Shown here: piece after piece, positions 7,221 through 15,413 of the stretch | Numbering within the stretch: the stretch's first letter is position 1 | Layout: every line of letters starts with the position of its first letter | From: Anaerolineae bacterium | Lineage (GTDB): Bacteria; Chloroflexota; Anaerolineae; UBA4142; SHND01 | Reading direction: 5' to 3' | DNA: 38,701 nucleotides | NCBI GenBank assembly: GCA_021463195.1 | Contig: JAJTXZ010000048.1 | Location: 1 to 38,701, forward strand | Program-made: the position numbers and the translations under genes | Notes under the pieces: model-generated | Database searches by the model: none | The model's input: the letters and a program-made list of their open reading frames with translations, nothing else | What the model was told of the DNA's origin: nothing

Positions 7221-7248
7221 TTGAAATTTCCGCTTTCCCTGTTACAAT
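7221..7248 (+). promoter_or_regulatory. Promoter of the acyl-CoA synthetase gene
   Basis: TTGAAA (7221-7226), a 16-bp spacer and TACAAT (7243-7248) point rightwards. The 5' leader would be about 125 nt and contains the palindromic repeat at 7298-7331. Confidence 0.65.
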
Positions 7249-7283
7249 TTCTTTATATTTCGATTATAGAGCGAATTCTTGTT

Positions 7284-7362
7284 TGGTCTAGGGTAAAAGA
7301 CCCTTGGAGTTTTCGAAAACCTCAAGGGTCTGTTCCCTAAATCAAATCGGAAACTGGTCTAG
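7284..7362. repeat. Palindromic repeat of the MITE-core type with 8-bp flanking repeats
   Basis: A near-perfect 34-bp palindrome (7298-7331, AGACCC...GGGTCT with TTTTCGAAAA at its centre) resembles the cores of the elements at 1-96, 1675-1768 and 24115-24212. Exact direct repeats TGGTCTAG lie at 7284-7291 and 7355-7362 and could be a target duplication of a 63-bp insert. Terminal inverted repeats are not convincing. It lies within the leader of the acyl-CoA synthetase message. Confidence 0.6.
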
Positions 7363-7378
7363 AATTTGGGGGACGCAT

Positions 7379-9370
7379 ATGTCCGAATTTGAATTTGGCG
7401 GCAAGATTGCGTGGCGTCCGACGCGGGCGCAGATTGAACAGAGCAATTTGTATCGGCAATTCACGCGGCTCGGTTTCAAGTCGCTCGACGAATTTCAACG
7501 CGCGTCGGTCCATGATATCGCGTGGTTTTGGGACCTGATGCTGCGCGAACTCGACATTCAGTTTTACGAACCCTACACGCAAATCGTGGATTTGAGCGAC
7601 GGCATTCAATTTCCGCGATGGTGTGTCGGCGGCAAATTGAATATCGTTCATAACTGTCTCGATAAATATCAAGCGACGCCGCGCGCGCGGCAAATCGCGG
7701 TCAAGTGGGAAGGCGAAGAAGGCGCGACGCGCGCGTTGACGTACAAACAACTGCATGACGAGGTTTGTAAAATCGCAAACGGTTTGCGCGCGCTGGGTTT
7801 GGGCAAGGGCGACGCGATTGGCGTCTTTATGCCCATGACGCCCGAAATCGTGATTGCGACGTTGGCGATTGCCAAAATCGGCGCGGTGTTTTTGCCATTG
7901 TTCAGCGGATACGGCGCGGGCGCGGCGGCGACGCGTTTAAACGACGCGGGCGCGCGCGCGCTGTTCACCGCCGACGGCGTATTTCGCCGCGGTCAGGTTG
8001 TGCCGCTCAAGCATACGGCGGATGAAATCGCCGCGCACTGTCCGACGCTTGAGCATCTGATTGTTTTGCCGCGCGCGCAAAATCGAATTGAGATGCGGCG
8101 CGGGCGCGATTATTGGTGGGACGAACTTGTTACGCTGGGCAATCAGGCGGGGCTGGCGTCGGAAACGAATTTGGAGACAACGCGCGCGACAGCGCGAACG
8201 AACGCCGAAGATTTGTTGATGCTCATTTACACAAGCGGCACAACGGGCAAACCGAAAGGCGCGGTGCACACTCATTGCGGTTTTCCAATCAAAGCCGCGC
8301 AAGATTTGTATCACGGTTTGGATGTGAAACCGACCGATACATTATTTTGGATGACGGACATGGGCTGGATGATGGGGCCATGGCAAACGTATGGCGCGCT
8401 GCTGCTCGGCGCGACGATGTTTATCTATGATGGCGCGCCCGATTATCCCGCGCCCAATCGCGTCTGGGCGATGGTCGAACGACACCATATTTCGCTGTTC
8501 GGACTCTCGCCCACGTTCGCGCGCGCGTTGATGAAATATGGCGCCGAGCCAGTGAAAAAATATTCGTTAGCGAGTTTGCGCGCCTTTGGGTCAACGGGCG
8601 AACCGTGGAATCCCACCTCGTGGTTATGGTTATTCGACACTGTGGGGGGGGGGGAATTGCCGATTATCAATTATTCGGGCGGCACCGAAATATCGGGCGG
8701 TATTTTGATGGGGAATTTTCTCACGCCGCAGAAACCGGGATCCTTTGCGGGACCGTTACCGGGCATGGACGCGGATGTGGTGGACGAAAACGGAAATTCC
8801 GTGCGCGGGCGCGTCGGCGAGCTCGTGATTCGCCAACCGTGGATAGGGATGACGCGCGGTTTTTGGCAAAACCCGCAACGCTATCTCGACGCGTATTGGT
8901 CGCGTTTTCCGAATGTGTGGGTGCATGGCGATTTTTGCGCCATTGACGACGACGGGTTATGGTACATTCTTGGACGCAGCGACGATGTCATCAAAATCGC
9001 GGGCAAGCGTCTTGGGCCCGCCGAAGTGGAATCAGCTTTGGCAAAGCATGCAGCGGTGCAAGAGAGCGCGGCGATTGGCGTGCCTGACGAGCTCAAAGGC
9101 GAAGCGCTCGTCTGTTTTGTGATGCTCAAGCCGAATCACGCCGATGTAGAAATTTTGCGAAAAGAATTGCGTGAATTGTTGATTGAGGAATTAGGCAAAG
9201 CGCTCGCGCCCAAAGCGATTTATTTCGTGAGCGATTTGCCGCGCACGCGCAACGCCAAGATTATGCGTCGCATCGCGCGCGCGGTGTATTTGGGCAATGA
9301 TCCCGGCGACACGAGCGCGTTGGAAAATACGCGCGCGTTAGAAGAAATTCGACGCGTAGTAGCGAAATAA
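7379..9370 (+). CDS. AMP-forming acetyl-/propionyl-CoA synthetase-like enzyme
   Basis: This 663-residue ANL-superfamily enzyme activates a short-chain acid to acyl-AMP and then to the CoA thioester. An acetyl-CoA-synthetase N-terminal domain comes first (about 1-90), then the P-loop LIYTSGTTGKPKGAVHTH (about 280-297), an adenine-binding YSGGTE, the hinge region GRSDDVIKIAGKRLGPAEVE, and the catalytic Lys at about 627 in TRNAKIMRR. The ATG at 7379 is chosen because GGGGGA precedes it. An in-frame start at 7304 lies inside the palindromic repeat and is rejected. An 11-G run (8644-8654, near residue 422) is a possible slippage site. Length and motifs fit AcsA-like enzymes, but the substrate is not certain. 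Confidence 0.9.
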   Translation: MSEFEFGGKIAWRPTRAQIEQSNLYRQFTRLGFKSLDEFQRASVHDIAWFWDLMLRELDIQFYEPYTQIVDLSDGIQFPRWCVGGKLNIVHNCLDKYQATPRARQIAVKWEGEEGATRALTYKQLHDEVCKIANGLRALGLGKGDAIGVFMPMTPEIVIATLAIAKIGAVFLPLFSGYGAGAAATRLNDAGARALFTADGVFRRGQVVPLKHTADEIAAHCPTLEHLIVLPRAQNRIEMRRGRDYWWDELVTLGNQAGLASETNLETTRATARTNAEDLLMLIYTSGTTGKPKGAVHTHCGFPIKAAQDLYHGLDVKPTDTLFWMTDMGWMMGPWQTYGALLLGATMFIYDGAPDYPAPNRVWAMVERHHISLFGLSPTFARALMKYGAEPVKKYSLASLRAFGSTGEPWNPTSWLWLFDTVGGGELPIINYSGGTEISGGILMGNFLTPQKPGSFAGPLPGMDADVVDENGNSVRGRVGELVIRQPWIGMTRGFWQNPQRYLDAYWSRFPNVWVHGDFCAIDDDGLWYILGRSDDVIKIAGKRLGPAEVESALAKHAAVQESAAIGVPDELKGEALVCFVMLKPNHADVEILRKELRELLIEELGKALAPKAIYFVSDLPRTRNAKIMRRIARAVYLGNDPGDTSALENTRALEEIRRVVAK

Positions 9371-9397
9371 AAAACCGCGCCTCGGGCGCGGTTTTTT
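9369..9397. terminator. Bidirectional intrinsic terminator
   Basis: AAAACCGCGCC/GGCGCGGTTTT forms a stem with a very short loop, A-rich on the left and T-rich on the right. It begins at the stop codon of the acyl-CoA synthetase and ends 29 nt from the stop of the convergent carbonic anhydrase gene, so it can serve both. Confidence 0.85.
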
Positions 9398-9425
9398 ATT
9401 TCAGCGTCAACGTTGTTGGCGCGAT

Positions 9426-9965
9426 TTATGTTTCTCGAATCCCATAGAGGCGATTGTCCTCGACGCGATACAAGAGCGGCGCGACTAGACATTTTGGATA
9501 ACGCCAGCGCAAACGTTTCGTTTCGCTCAAGATAAAATCAATTTCATTGCCGATTTCAAACATTGGCGCGAAATATTGGAAATGCTGTTCCGCCCAGTCG
9601 CGCTCCCAGCCCACGTCCACCAAGCCCTGCACAAACTGCTCTTGGCGCGAAATCAAATTGACCATGCCGCATTGAGTGTGTCCGATGAGCGCAAGCGCGC
9701 GCACGCCGCCCACCGCAATCGCGTACGAAACTTTGAATTCGCTATAACGCAAATTGGCGCCGCCCGCGCGAATGATATACGCGAAATTTTCGGGGATGCG
9801 CAAATATTTGCGATTGTCCATGCACATGCCAATCAAGAGCTGCGCTTGCGCGTACGTTTCGGACGGACGATCCAGATTGTGATATTCAATCAGACGCCCG
9901 ATGGGCGTAGCTTGATAAAGCGCGGGAATCGCGTCTTGTGTATCCAACGCTTGCAATCGGTTCAT
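9426..9965 (-). CDS. Beta-class carbonic anhydrase family protein
   Basis: This 179-residue cytosolic protein shows the beta-carbonic anhydrase zinc signature: Cys48-x-Asp50-x-Arg52 in MCMDNRK, the IIRAGGAN segment in place of the usual RNAGN, and His96-x-x-Cys99 in LIGHTQCG. These supply the three zinc ligands and the Asp-Arg dyad for interconverting CO2 and bicarbonate. The Ala-Gly-Gly change near the active site departs from the textbook form, so activity is likely but unproven. It is last in a leftward group, 22 nt after the FecR-like gene. Confidence 0.82.
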   Translation of the reverse strand: MNRLQALDTQDAIPALYQATPIGRLIEYHNLDRPSETYAQAQLLIGMCMDNRKYLRIPENFAYIIRAGGANLRYSEFKVSYAIAVGGVRALALIGHTQCGMVNLISRQEQFVQGLVDVGWERDWAEQHFQYFAPMFEIGNEIDFILSETKRLRWRYPKCLVAPLLYRVEDNRLYGIRET

Positions 9966-9987
9966 ACGCGCTGTCCTGCGAATTTTT

Positions 9988-11319
9988 TTATTCCGCTGTC
10001 AGGCGGATGTTGGAGAGATAACTTTCATAATCCCAGCCCGACGCGTAAATTTCCGCCGAAACGATGCGGAACGGTTTGAACGGCAGACTGGCGAGCAGAT
10101 TGCTGGAATCAAACGGAATCCATTGCGCGCGCGGGATGCGGTCCGCGTTTTCATGCGGATTATTGGTGTCGTTCTGAACGTAAAAGCCGTGAAAATATTC
10201 GTGTTGGTCGCCGTTCACATCTTTGTACGTCAAATGCAAAATGAGCGGGTACTCGGTGCTTTGATAACCGCCGCCGGAAAGATTGTGTTGGTCTACGCGC
10301 ACATCCGCCGAAAGATTGAGTGTGCGAAAATCAGAAACATCGCGATTGATTTCTTGACGAATGCCGGTGATGGCGCTGTTTTGATTTGAACCGACGCGTT
10401 TAATTTGCACTGCGCGCCGATCGCCGGCGTGGACAATGCCGATCGAGCCGTTGACATTTCCGCCATCGCCGCCCTGGTCGCTGTAACATTTCCAAGGACC
10501 GATTTCATTTGGGTCGCAGGTGATGGTTTGCGCAAAATCGCCGTTCGCTAACAAGTCTTTGGCGGCGGGCAAAAGGTCGCCGAGCGGCTGGTTATCTTGC
10601 GCCACAATGCGCTGTCCCAGTCCGACGAGCATTTGCCGACTGCCATCGCGCGACTGCACCAGCGCGCTGCCTTCGCGCACCGCGATTTCCGAGCTGCCGT
10701 CGCTCACGTTCACGGCATAACTGCCGCCGGGATTGAGCCAGACATCGAAATTCGGCGTACGCACCAGAAATTGCAAAGCGCGTCCGTCGGGATTGCCTTC
10801 ATGTTTCCATATCGGCGCAATGGCATAGCGCACCGCGCCGCCAATTTGTTCGACCGTAACTATATTCGGTTGGTCGCTCCAACCAAAGCGCGGGCGGCGC
10901 ATTTCGCGCAGCGTCAACTGTGTATTGGGTGAAACAGTGGCAATGCTGGAATCGAAAAAGGTGAGCAAGCCGCGCGAAGAATCGGACTTGTCGGTGACGA
11001 TGGTGTAATTTTCAGAGACGGGCGCGGGGTCTTTGACCGCAATCGGCAGCGTCACATTGGGCGCGTTCACGCGCACAGGCGTATCGCCCTCTTTGGTTAT
11101 GCCAATCGCCTGCAGCGAAGCGGTTTGCGCGTCGCTGGAAAAACGGATAAATTGATAACCGAGCGCCGGCACGAGCGCGCTGAGCGCGACGCAGGCAAAG
11201 AACGCGCCGAATAGAACGAGCCACGCCGCGCGTTCGGGTTTGCCTTGCCAGACTAGCGTTTGCGGCTGCGCTACGCGGACGCGCTGCGGCAGCGCACGCG
11301 ATTCAAGATCTAACTTCAA
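9988..11319 (-). CDS. Membrane-anchored FecR-like domain protein
   Basis: From the proposed TTG start this is a 443-residue single-pass membrane protein. A short cytosolic stretch is followed by one membrane segment (about 32-57, AWLVLFGAFFACVALSALVP). Next comes a FecR-type beta region (about 95-240: FDSSIATVSPNTQLTLREM, VEQIGGAVRYAI, EGSALVQS). A C-terminal galactose-binding-like module (about 255-443) starts LLANGDFAQ. FecR domains usually sense or transmit envelope signals; here no sigma factor is adjacent. The TTG at 11319, with GGGGAG 10 nt upstream, overlaps the end of the acylphosphatase gene. An ATG at 11364 or 11406 would overlap more. Function unknown. Confidence 0.7.
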   Translation of the reverse strand: MKLDLESRALPQRVRVAQPQTLVWQGKPERAAWLVLFGAFFACVALSALVPALGYQFIRFSSDAQTASLQAIGITKEGDTPVRVNAPNVTLPIAVKDPAPVSENYTIVTDKSDSSRGLLTFFDSSIATVSPNTQLTLREMRRPRFGWSDQPNIVTVEQIGGAVRYAIAPIWKHEGNPDGRALQFLVRTPNFDVWLNPGGSYAVNVSDGSSEIAVREGSALVQSRDGSRQMLVGLGQRIVAQDNQPLGDLLPAAKDLLANGDFAQTITCDPNEIGPWKCYSDQGGDGGNVNGSIGIVHAGDRRAVQIKRVGSNQNSAITGIRQEINRDVSDFRTLNLSADVRVDQHNLSGGGYQSTEYPLILHLTYKDVNGDQHEYFHGFYVQNDTNNPHENADRIPRAQWIPFDSSNLLASLPFKPFRIVSAEIYASGWDYESYLSNIRLTAE

Positions 11320-11599
11320 AGCGGTCGAACTCCCCGGACGGCGCGTGCCATTCCACCTGCACATTCTCGACGACGGCAGCGGATGGTCCGATGCGCAATG
11401 CTTCAATCAACGCGTCCAGCTCGTCGCGCGAACCTTCCGCCACGACGAAAACGCTGCCGTCCGGCATATTGCGCACATAACCCATCAAATGCAATCCATC
11501 CGCGCGGCGCTGCGCGAACCAACGAAAATTGACGCCTTGCACGATGCCGCGCACGCTGATTTGCGCGCGTGTGACCACGCGGGTCTGATTGCTTTGCAT
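11303..11599 (-). CDS. acyP: Acylphosphatase
   Basis: This 98-residue protein matches the acylphosphatase family in length and motif. RAQISVRGIVQGVNFRWFAQRRA carries the phosphate loop and catalytic Arg, GYVRNMPDGSVFVVAEG carries the catalytic Asn, and it ends VENVQVEWHAPSGEFDRFEVR. It hydrolyses acyl phosphates such as carbamoyl- or acetyl-phosphate in the cytosol. The ATG at 11599 is chosen because a TATAAT -10 box ends 6 nt before it, implying a leaderless message; longer in-frame starts would run back through the promoter. It overlaps the following FecR-like gene by about 17 nt. Confidence 0.92.
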   Translation of the reverse strand: MQSNQTRVVTRAQISVRGIVQGVNFRWFAQRRADGLHLMGYVRNMPDGSVFVVAEGSRDELDALIEALRIGPSAAVVENVQVEWHAPSGEFDRFEVRS

Positions 11600-11605
11600 A
11601 GCAAA

Positions 11606-11633
11606 ATTATAGCACAGGTGATGAAAGGCACAA
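11606..11633 (-). promoter_or_regulatory. Promoter of the acylphosphatase cluster (leaderless)
   Basis: On the minus strand TTGTGC (11628-11633), a 16-bp spacer and TATAAT (11606-11611) end 6 nt before the ATG at 11599. A start 6-7 nt after the -10 would fall on the start codon. Confidence 0.7.
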
Positions 11634-11664
11634 CGCAAAAGGCAAAGACAAACGCGCTCAATGT

Positions 11665-11670
11665 TATAAT
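11665..11670 (+). promoter_or_regulatory. -10 box of the HD hydrolase gene (leaderless)
   Basis: A perfect TATAAT sits 7 nt before the ATG at 11678. No good -35 hexamer is visible 16-18 bp upstream. No ribosome binding site is present, consistent with a leaderless transcript. It shares a 78-bp divergent region with the acylphosphatase promoter. Confidence 0.6.
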
Positions 11671-11677
11671 CGCTCGT

Positions 11678-12322
11678 ATGACTCGAACCTATATAACTCT
11701 GGCGCAGGCGCGCGCGCTGTATGCGGACGCGGATAGCGCGCACGATTTTGAACATATTTTACGCGTTACGCATATGGCGAAATATTTGGCGCAGCGCGAA
11801 GGCGCGGCGGTGGAAATTGTCCGCGCGGCGGCGTTATTGCATGACATCGCGCGGCACGCCGAAGACCACGTTGACGCCTCGCTTGATCACGCGGACGTAG
11901 CGGCGCGCGACGCGAAAGAACTTGTGCTGAAAAATGGCGCGACGGAAGCGTTTGGCGAACGCGTGGCGGAAGCGATTCGTTCGCATCGGTTTCGCGGCAC
12001 GACGCAGCCGCAATCGTTGGAAGCGAAAATTTTGTTTGACGCGGACAAACTGGATTCCATCGGCGCGATTGGCGTCGCGCGCGCCTATGCGATTTGCGGA
12101 CTGATGAATCAAAAATTGTACAGCGAGCCAAAAGAAAATAAAACGGCAACGCGCCATCAACACAATGCGGCGCACACGCCGGTTGACGAGTATCATGTCA
12201 AATTAAAACATTTGCGCGAGCGCTTTTTTACGCTGACGGCAAAAAAAATCGCCAAGGAACGCGACGCGTTCATGCGCGCCTTTTTCGAACAGCTGGCGCG
12301 TGAAGCGCGCGGAGAGTTATAG
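11678..12322 (+). CDS. HD-domain phosphohydrolase
   Basis: This 214-residue protein has the HD metal-dependent phosphohydrolase signature: His near residue 26 (DFEHILRV), His55-Asp56 (AALLHDIARH) and a later Asp in LFDADKLDSIG. The order H...HD...D and the DADKLDSIGAIGVAR block resemble the YedJ-type small HD hydrolases, whose substrates are mostly uncharacterised. The ATG at 11678 was chosen over longer in-frame starts because the -10 box is just upstream and the conserved region begins soon after. The next gene starts 3 nt after its stop. Confidence 0.85.
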   Translation: MTRTYITLAQARALYADADSAHDFEHILRVTHMAKYLAQREGAAVEIVRAAALLHDIARHAEDHVDASLDHADVAARDAKELVLKNGATEAFGERVAEAIRSHRFRGTTQPQSLEAKILFDADKLDSIGAIGVARAYAICGLMNQKLYSEPKENKTATRHQHNAAHTPVDEYHVKLKHLRERFFTLTAKKIAKERDAFMRAFFEQLAREARGEL

Positions 12323-12325
12323 CGC

Positions 12326-13732
12326 GTGCGTTGGCTCGTTCTCATCGCTGGTATCTTGCTTTCCGCGTGCGCCGCGTTGGTTCCAACGCCCGCACCGGCG
12401 CCCGCGCCGACCGCGCTTTCTACGCCGACCAGAATCCCGCCGACGCCGCTCCCCGCGCTGACCGCGACCATTTTCCCCGATGCCGAGCAATCGTATAAAA
12501 AAGTTTCAGGACGCGCGCCGTTCACTGTCGTATTTTCGGCAGCCGTGACAGGCGGCGCGCCGCCATACACCTACGCGTGGGATTTTGACGGCGATAACAA
12601 AACGGACAGCGCTGAAAAATCCCCCCCCCCGCATGTATTCACTCAAGCCGCGGCGTACAATGCCGCGCTCGTTGTAACCGACGCGCAGGACCAAGTTATT
12701 CGCGTCACGCGTCGCATTGTCGCGTTCGCGCCGCCTGCAATGCCAAATTGGAAATATGGCATGAACGCATATCTCGAACGCCGCCACGCGCCATATTATC
12801 CGACTTGGCAAGATGTCGAACGCGCGGCGCAGCTCATGCAAGACGCGGGCGTCCAAGTTGCGCGAATGAATTTCAACTGGGATATGTTGAATCCGACGCG
12901 CGACGAATGGAAATTCGAGGATTACGATAACGTTGTAAAAATCGCGCGCGCGCATGATTTAGAAATTTTGGGCGTCCTCGCGTATTCGAGTTGGTGGGCG
13001 TCCTCGGCGCAGGACTCGCAAGATTGGCGCGTGCGTTTGTACTCTGAACCGCTGAACGATTACGATTTCGCGCGTTACACCTACGCGGTCGTCAATCATT
13101 TCAAAAAGGAAGCGCGCGTGTGGCAGATTTGGAATGAACCAAACACGCAAGATTTTTGGAAGCCGCAGCCGAATCCCGCGCGCTATGTTTCGTTATTGCA
13201 AGAAGCGTATCTCGCCGCGAAATACGCGGATCCGAACGCGATAATAGTGTTCGCGGGTTTGAACGGCAACGGGATTGACGGCAATGACGACGCGCAACTC
13301 ACAAGCGATTTTTTGCAAACGACGTACGCGGCGGGGGCGCGCGGCTATTTCGACGTGATGGCGATTCATCCTTTTATGCTGCCGAACAGCGGCATCGAAA
13401 CTTTGCGCGCGAAAATTTCCGCGACGCGCGAATTGATGAACAAGCACGGCGACGAAAATATTCCGTTATGGCTCACGGAAATTGGCGCGCCGACGGATAT
13501 TCCATGGTGGGCAACCGCGCCGCCGCAATCGGAAGAGGATGCGGCGAATTGGCTTGAATTGGTGTACACAAAATTGTGGGATTTGACGCCGACGATTTTT
13601 TGGTATCAACTGCAAGACCGCGATACGGGTGACGACCCCGCAGGGCATTTTGGAATTTTGCGCGCGGATTTTTCGCCGAAACGGGCGTATGAGGTGTTAA
13701 AGAGGATTGCGGGCAGCAAACCCGCCAAGTAG
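12326..13732 (+). CDS. Lipoprotein with PKD domain and clan-A glycoside hydrolase domain
   Basis: This 468-residue protein starts at a GTG 3 nt after the HD gene. It has a lipoprotein signal (LLSAC, Cys15) and a Pro/Ala/Thr linker (16-50). A PKD-like beta domain follows (about 60-132, with APPYTYAWDFDGDN). The TIM-barrel glycosidase (about 140-460) has the clan-A acid/base in WQIWNEPN (Glu271) and a likely nucleophile in LWLTEIGAP (Glu385), most like GH39/GH5-type enzymes. It should hydrolyse a polysaccharide at the cell surface; the exact sugar is not predictable. A run of ten Cs (12621-12630) within the PKD coding region is a potential slippage site. Confidence 0.85.
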   Translation: MRWLVLIAGILLSACAALVPTPAPAPAPTALSTPTRIPPTPLPALTATIFPDAEQSYKKVSGRAPFTVVFSAAVTGGAPPYTYAWDFDGDNKTDSAEKSPPPHVFTQAAAYNAALVVTDAQDQVIRVTRRIVAFAPPAMPNWKYGMNAYLERRHAPYYPTWQDVERAAQLMQDAGVQVARMNFNWDMLNPTRDEWKFEDYDNVVKIARAHDLEILGVLAYSSWWASSAQDSQDWRVRLYSEPLNDYDFARYTYAVVNHFKKEARVWQIWNEPNTQDFWKPQPNPARYVSLLQEAYLAAKYADPNAIIVFAGLNGNGIDGNDDAQLTSDFLQTTYAAGARGYFDVMAIHPFMLPNSGIETLRAKISATRELMNKHGDENIPLWLTEIGAPTDIPWWATAPPQSEEDAANWLELVYTKLWDLTPTIFWYQLQDRDTGDDPAGHFGILRADFSPKRAYEVLKRIAGSKPAK

Positions 13733-13751
13733 AATTTTTGGGAAAAGATTT

Positions 13752-13786
13752 CACAGATGACACAGATTACTTGTGACCGATCTGTG
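13752..13786. repeat. Intergenic hairpin after the glycosidase gene
   Basis: CACAGAT/ATCTGTG (13752-13758, 13780-13786) forms a stem 20 nt after the stop. The sequence lacks a T-tract. The region contains the direct repeat CACAGAT/CACAGAT. The rest of the interval to 13863 shows only an eight-C run at 13855-13862 immediately upstream of the next promoter. Confidence 0.4.
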
Positions 13787-13863
13787 CCATCCATCAATTT
13801 GCCCTTGTCGTTTGTTATTGCGCCATTGCCCAATTTTGTGACGCACATCTTCTGCCCCCCCCA

Positions 13864-13893
13864 TTGACGCGCGCGCCCATTCCGTTTTACACT
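13864..13893 (+). promoter_or_regulatory. Promoter of the ATP-grasp-like gene
   Basis: TTGACG (13864-13869), 18-bp spacer, TACACT (13888-13893). The ATG at 13903 is 9 nt further, so the leader is at most a few nucleotides. This also shows why a TTG at 13864 is not the start codon. Confidence 0.7.
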
Positions 13894-13902
13894 CTTGCCA
13901 TT

Positions 13903-15372
13903 ATGAGCTCGGTCCTCACTTCGCCTTTTAGCCCCGACGAACATGGTTTGCGCGGCGTCTCGCTCGATTTGTACTTGCGCCAAATTTTCGCCTCGCTGCC
14001 GCCCGAGACCGTCCGCCAACTTTACCAACACATGCGCGCGGAGGCGCTGCGTAAAGAGCTGGTCTATTATCGTGACGGCAAGACCGAAGGCATTAACGTA
14101 ATCATGCGTCCGCTCGCGATGTTCGCGGAACAACTAAATTATTTTCATTATGTTTCGCAAACGCTGCTCGGCGCGCTCAAGCGCATGCCCGAATTGTATC
14201 TCAAAGATTTCCAAGTGCGCGAAATAGTGCCGCTAGAAGATGGCGAAGCGAAATGGTTGTGGGATACATGGGGCGCGAGTCACAATCAATTTCATACCGT
14301 ATTCGGACGACTCGACGCGGTGGCGGATTTGTCCGGCGCGTTTTCCAAAGATTCGCTGGCATTCATCGAGGCGAATCTCGTCGGCGCGGGCGGCATTCAT
14401 TTGATTCCTACCGCCGAAGAAATTGTGGTTGAAAATGTCGTGCCGATTATGGAATCGGTCGCGCCGGATTTGGAATTAAAAACCGCGGGCGATTTACGCG
14501 AGCTTTTTATTCAAGAGATGCTCGATCATGCCGAAATCATCGGACGCCAAGGACGCGCCGTCTGCTTTGTAGACCCAAAATATTCCGACGATGGTCCAAA
14601 CGAACAAGAGTCGCTGCTGCGTTATTATCGCGCGCGCGGTTTTGAAGTGTATCACGCCGACCCTGAAGAATTGTATCTCCGCAACGGCGAAGTGTATTAT
14701 GAAAATCATTTGATTGATGTGGCGTATCGCGATTATGAAACGCGCGAATTGGCAGAGATGGAAGCCGAGGGCATGAACGTGCGCCCGATGAAACAACTCT
14801 TGCGCCAAAATCAAATGGTCAGTTCGATGGCGGGCGATTTTGACCATAAATCCTGTTTTGAAATTCTCACCGACGCGCGTTTCGCCGCGTACTTTACAAT
14901 GGACGAACGCAATGTGTTTCGCCGACATGTTTTATGGACGCGCGTTTTGCGCGAGACACGCACCACCGACCCGATCGGCGAATTGGTTGAACTGTTGGAA
15001 TTTACGCGCGCGAATCGTGAAATCTTGGTCATTAAACCCAATCGCGCGTACGGCGGCGATGATGTATTGATTGGCCCTTCGATCGCCCAAAATGATTGGG
15101 AAGCCGCCATCGCGCGCGCGGTGGCAGAGCCGAGCAACTGGGTCGTGCAGCGGCTTGCGCGCATTGCCGTATATGAGTTTCCGACGCTTGTGGAAACCGG
15201 CGACGTTACCGTAGCGCCCTTTTATGTGGTATACGGTTTTGCGCCAACCAAATATGGCCTCGCCATTCTCGGACGCGCGTCGCAAAAGCAAGTGGTGAAT
15301 GTGGCGCAGCGCGGCGGCATGCTCGCCGTCTTGGTTGGACAACACAAACATCCCATCTATGCGCCCAAATAG
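13903..15372 (+). CDS. Circularly permuted ATP-grasp-like protein
   Basis: This 489-residue soluble protein resembles the circularly permuted ATP-grasp / glutathionylspermidine-synthase-like group. A helical N-terminal region is followed by RAVCFVDPKYSDDGPNEQE, RDYETRELAEME, a lysine-containing nucleotide-binding strand EILVIKPNRAYGGDDVLIGP (about 375-394), VVQRLARI, and a C-terminal glycine-rich part ending VAQRGGMLAVLVGQ. Such enzymes join a carboxylate to an amine using ATP. The substrate is not recognisable and the assignment rests on motif order, so it is moderate. It opens the rightward group running to rsmI. Confidence 0.62.
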   Translation: MSSVLTSPFSPDEHGLRGVSLDLYLRQIFASLPPETVRQLYQHMRAEALRKELVYYRDGKTEGINVIMRPLAMFAEQLNYFHYVSQTLLGALKRMPELYLKDFQVREIVPLEDGEAKWLWDTWGASHNQFHTVFGRLDAVADLSGAFSKDSLAFIEANLVGAGGIHLIPTAEEIVVENVVPIMESVAPDLELKTAGDLRELFIQEMLDHAEIIGRQGRAVCFVDPKYSDDGPNEQESLLRYYRARGFEVYHADPEELYLRNGEVYYENHLIDVAYRDYETRELAEMEAEGMNVRPMKQLLRQNQMVSSMAGDFDHKSCFEILTDARFAAYFTMDERNVFRRHVLWTRVLRETRTTDPIGELVELLEFTRANREILVIKPNRAYGGDDVLIGPSIAQNDWEAAIARAVAEPSNWVVQRLARIAVYEFPTLVETGDVTVAPFYVVYGFAPTKYGLAILGRASQKQVVNVAQRGGMLAVLVGQHKHPIYAPK

Positions 15373-15413
15373 AAAAGCAAGAGTTAACTTTATTCTGTAG
15401 TTTTTATTCCACA

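Noticed and set aside
7304-7378. Longer N-terminus of the acyl-CoA synthetase starting at 7304
   Set aside because: The extra 25 codons lie inside the palindromic repeat, while the ATG at 7379 has a G-rich ribosome binding site and matches the family start.
11240-11677. 146-codon N-terminal extension of the HD hydrolase
   Set aside because: It would run through the divergent promoters and antisense to the acylphosphatase; the -10 box fixes the start at 11678.
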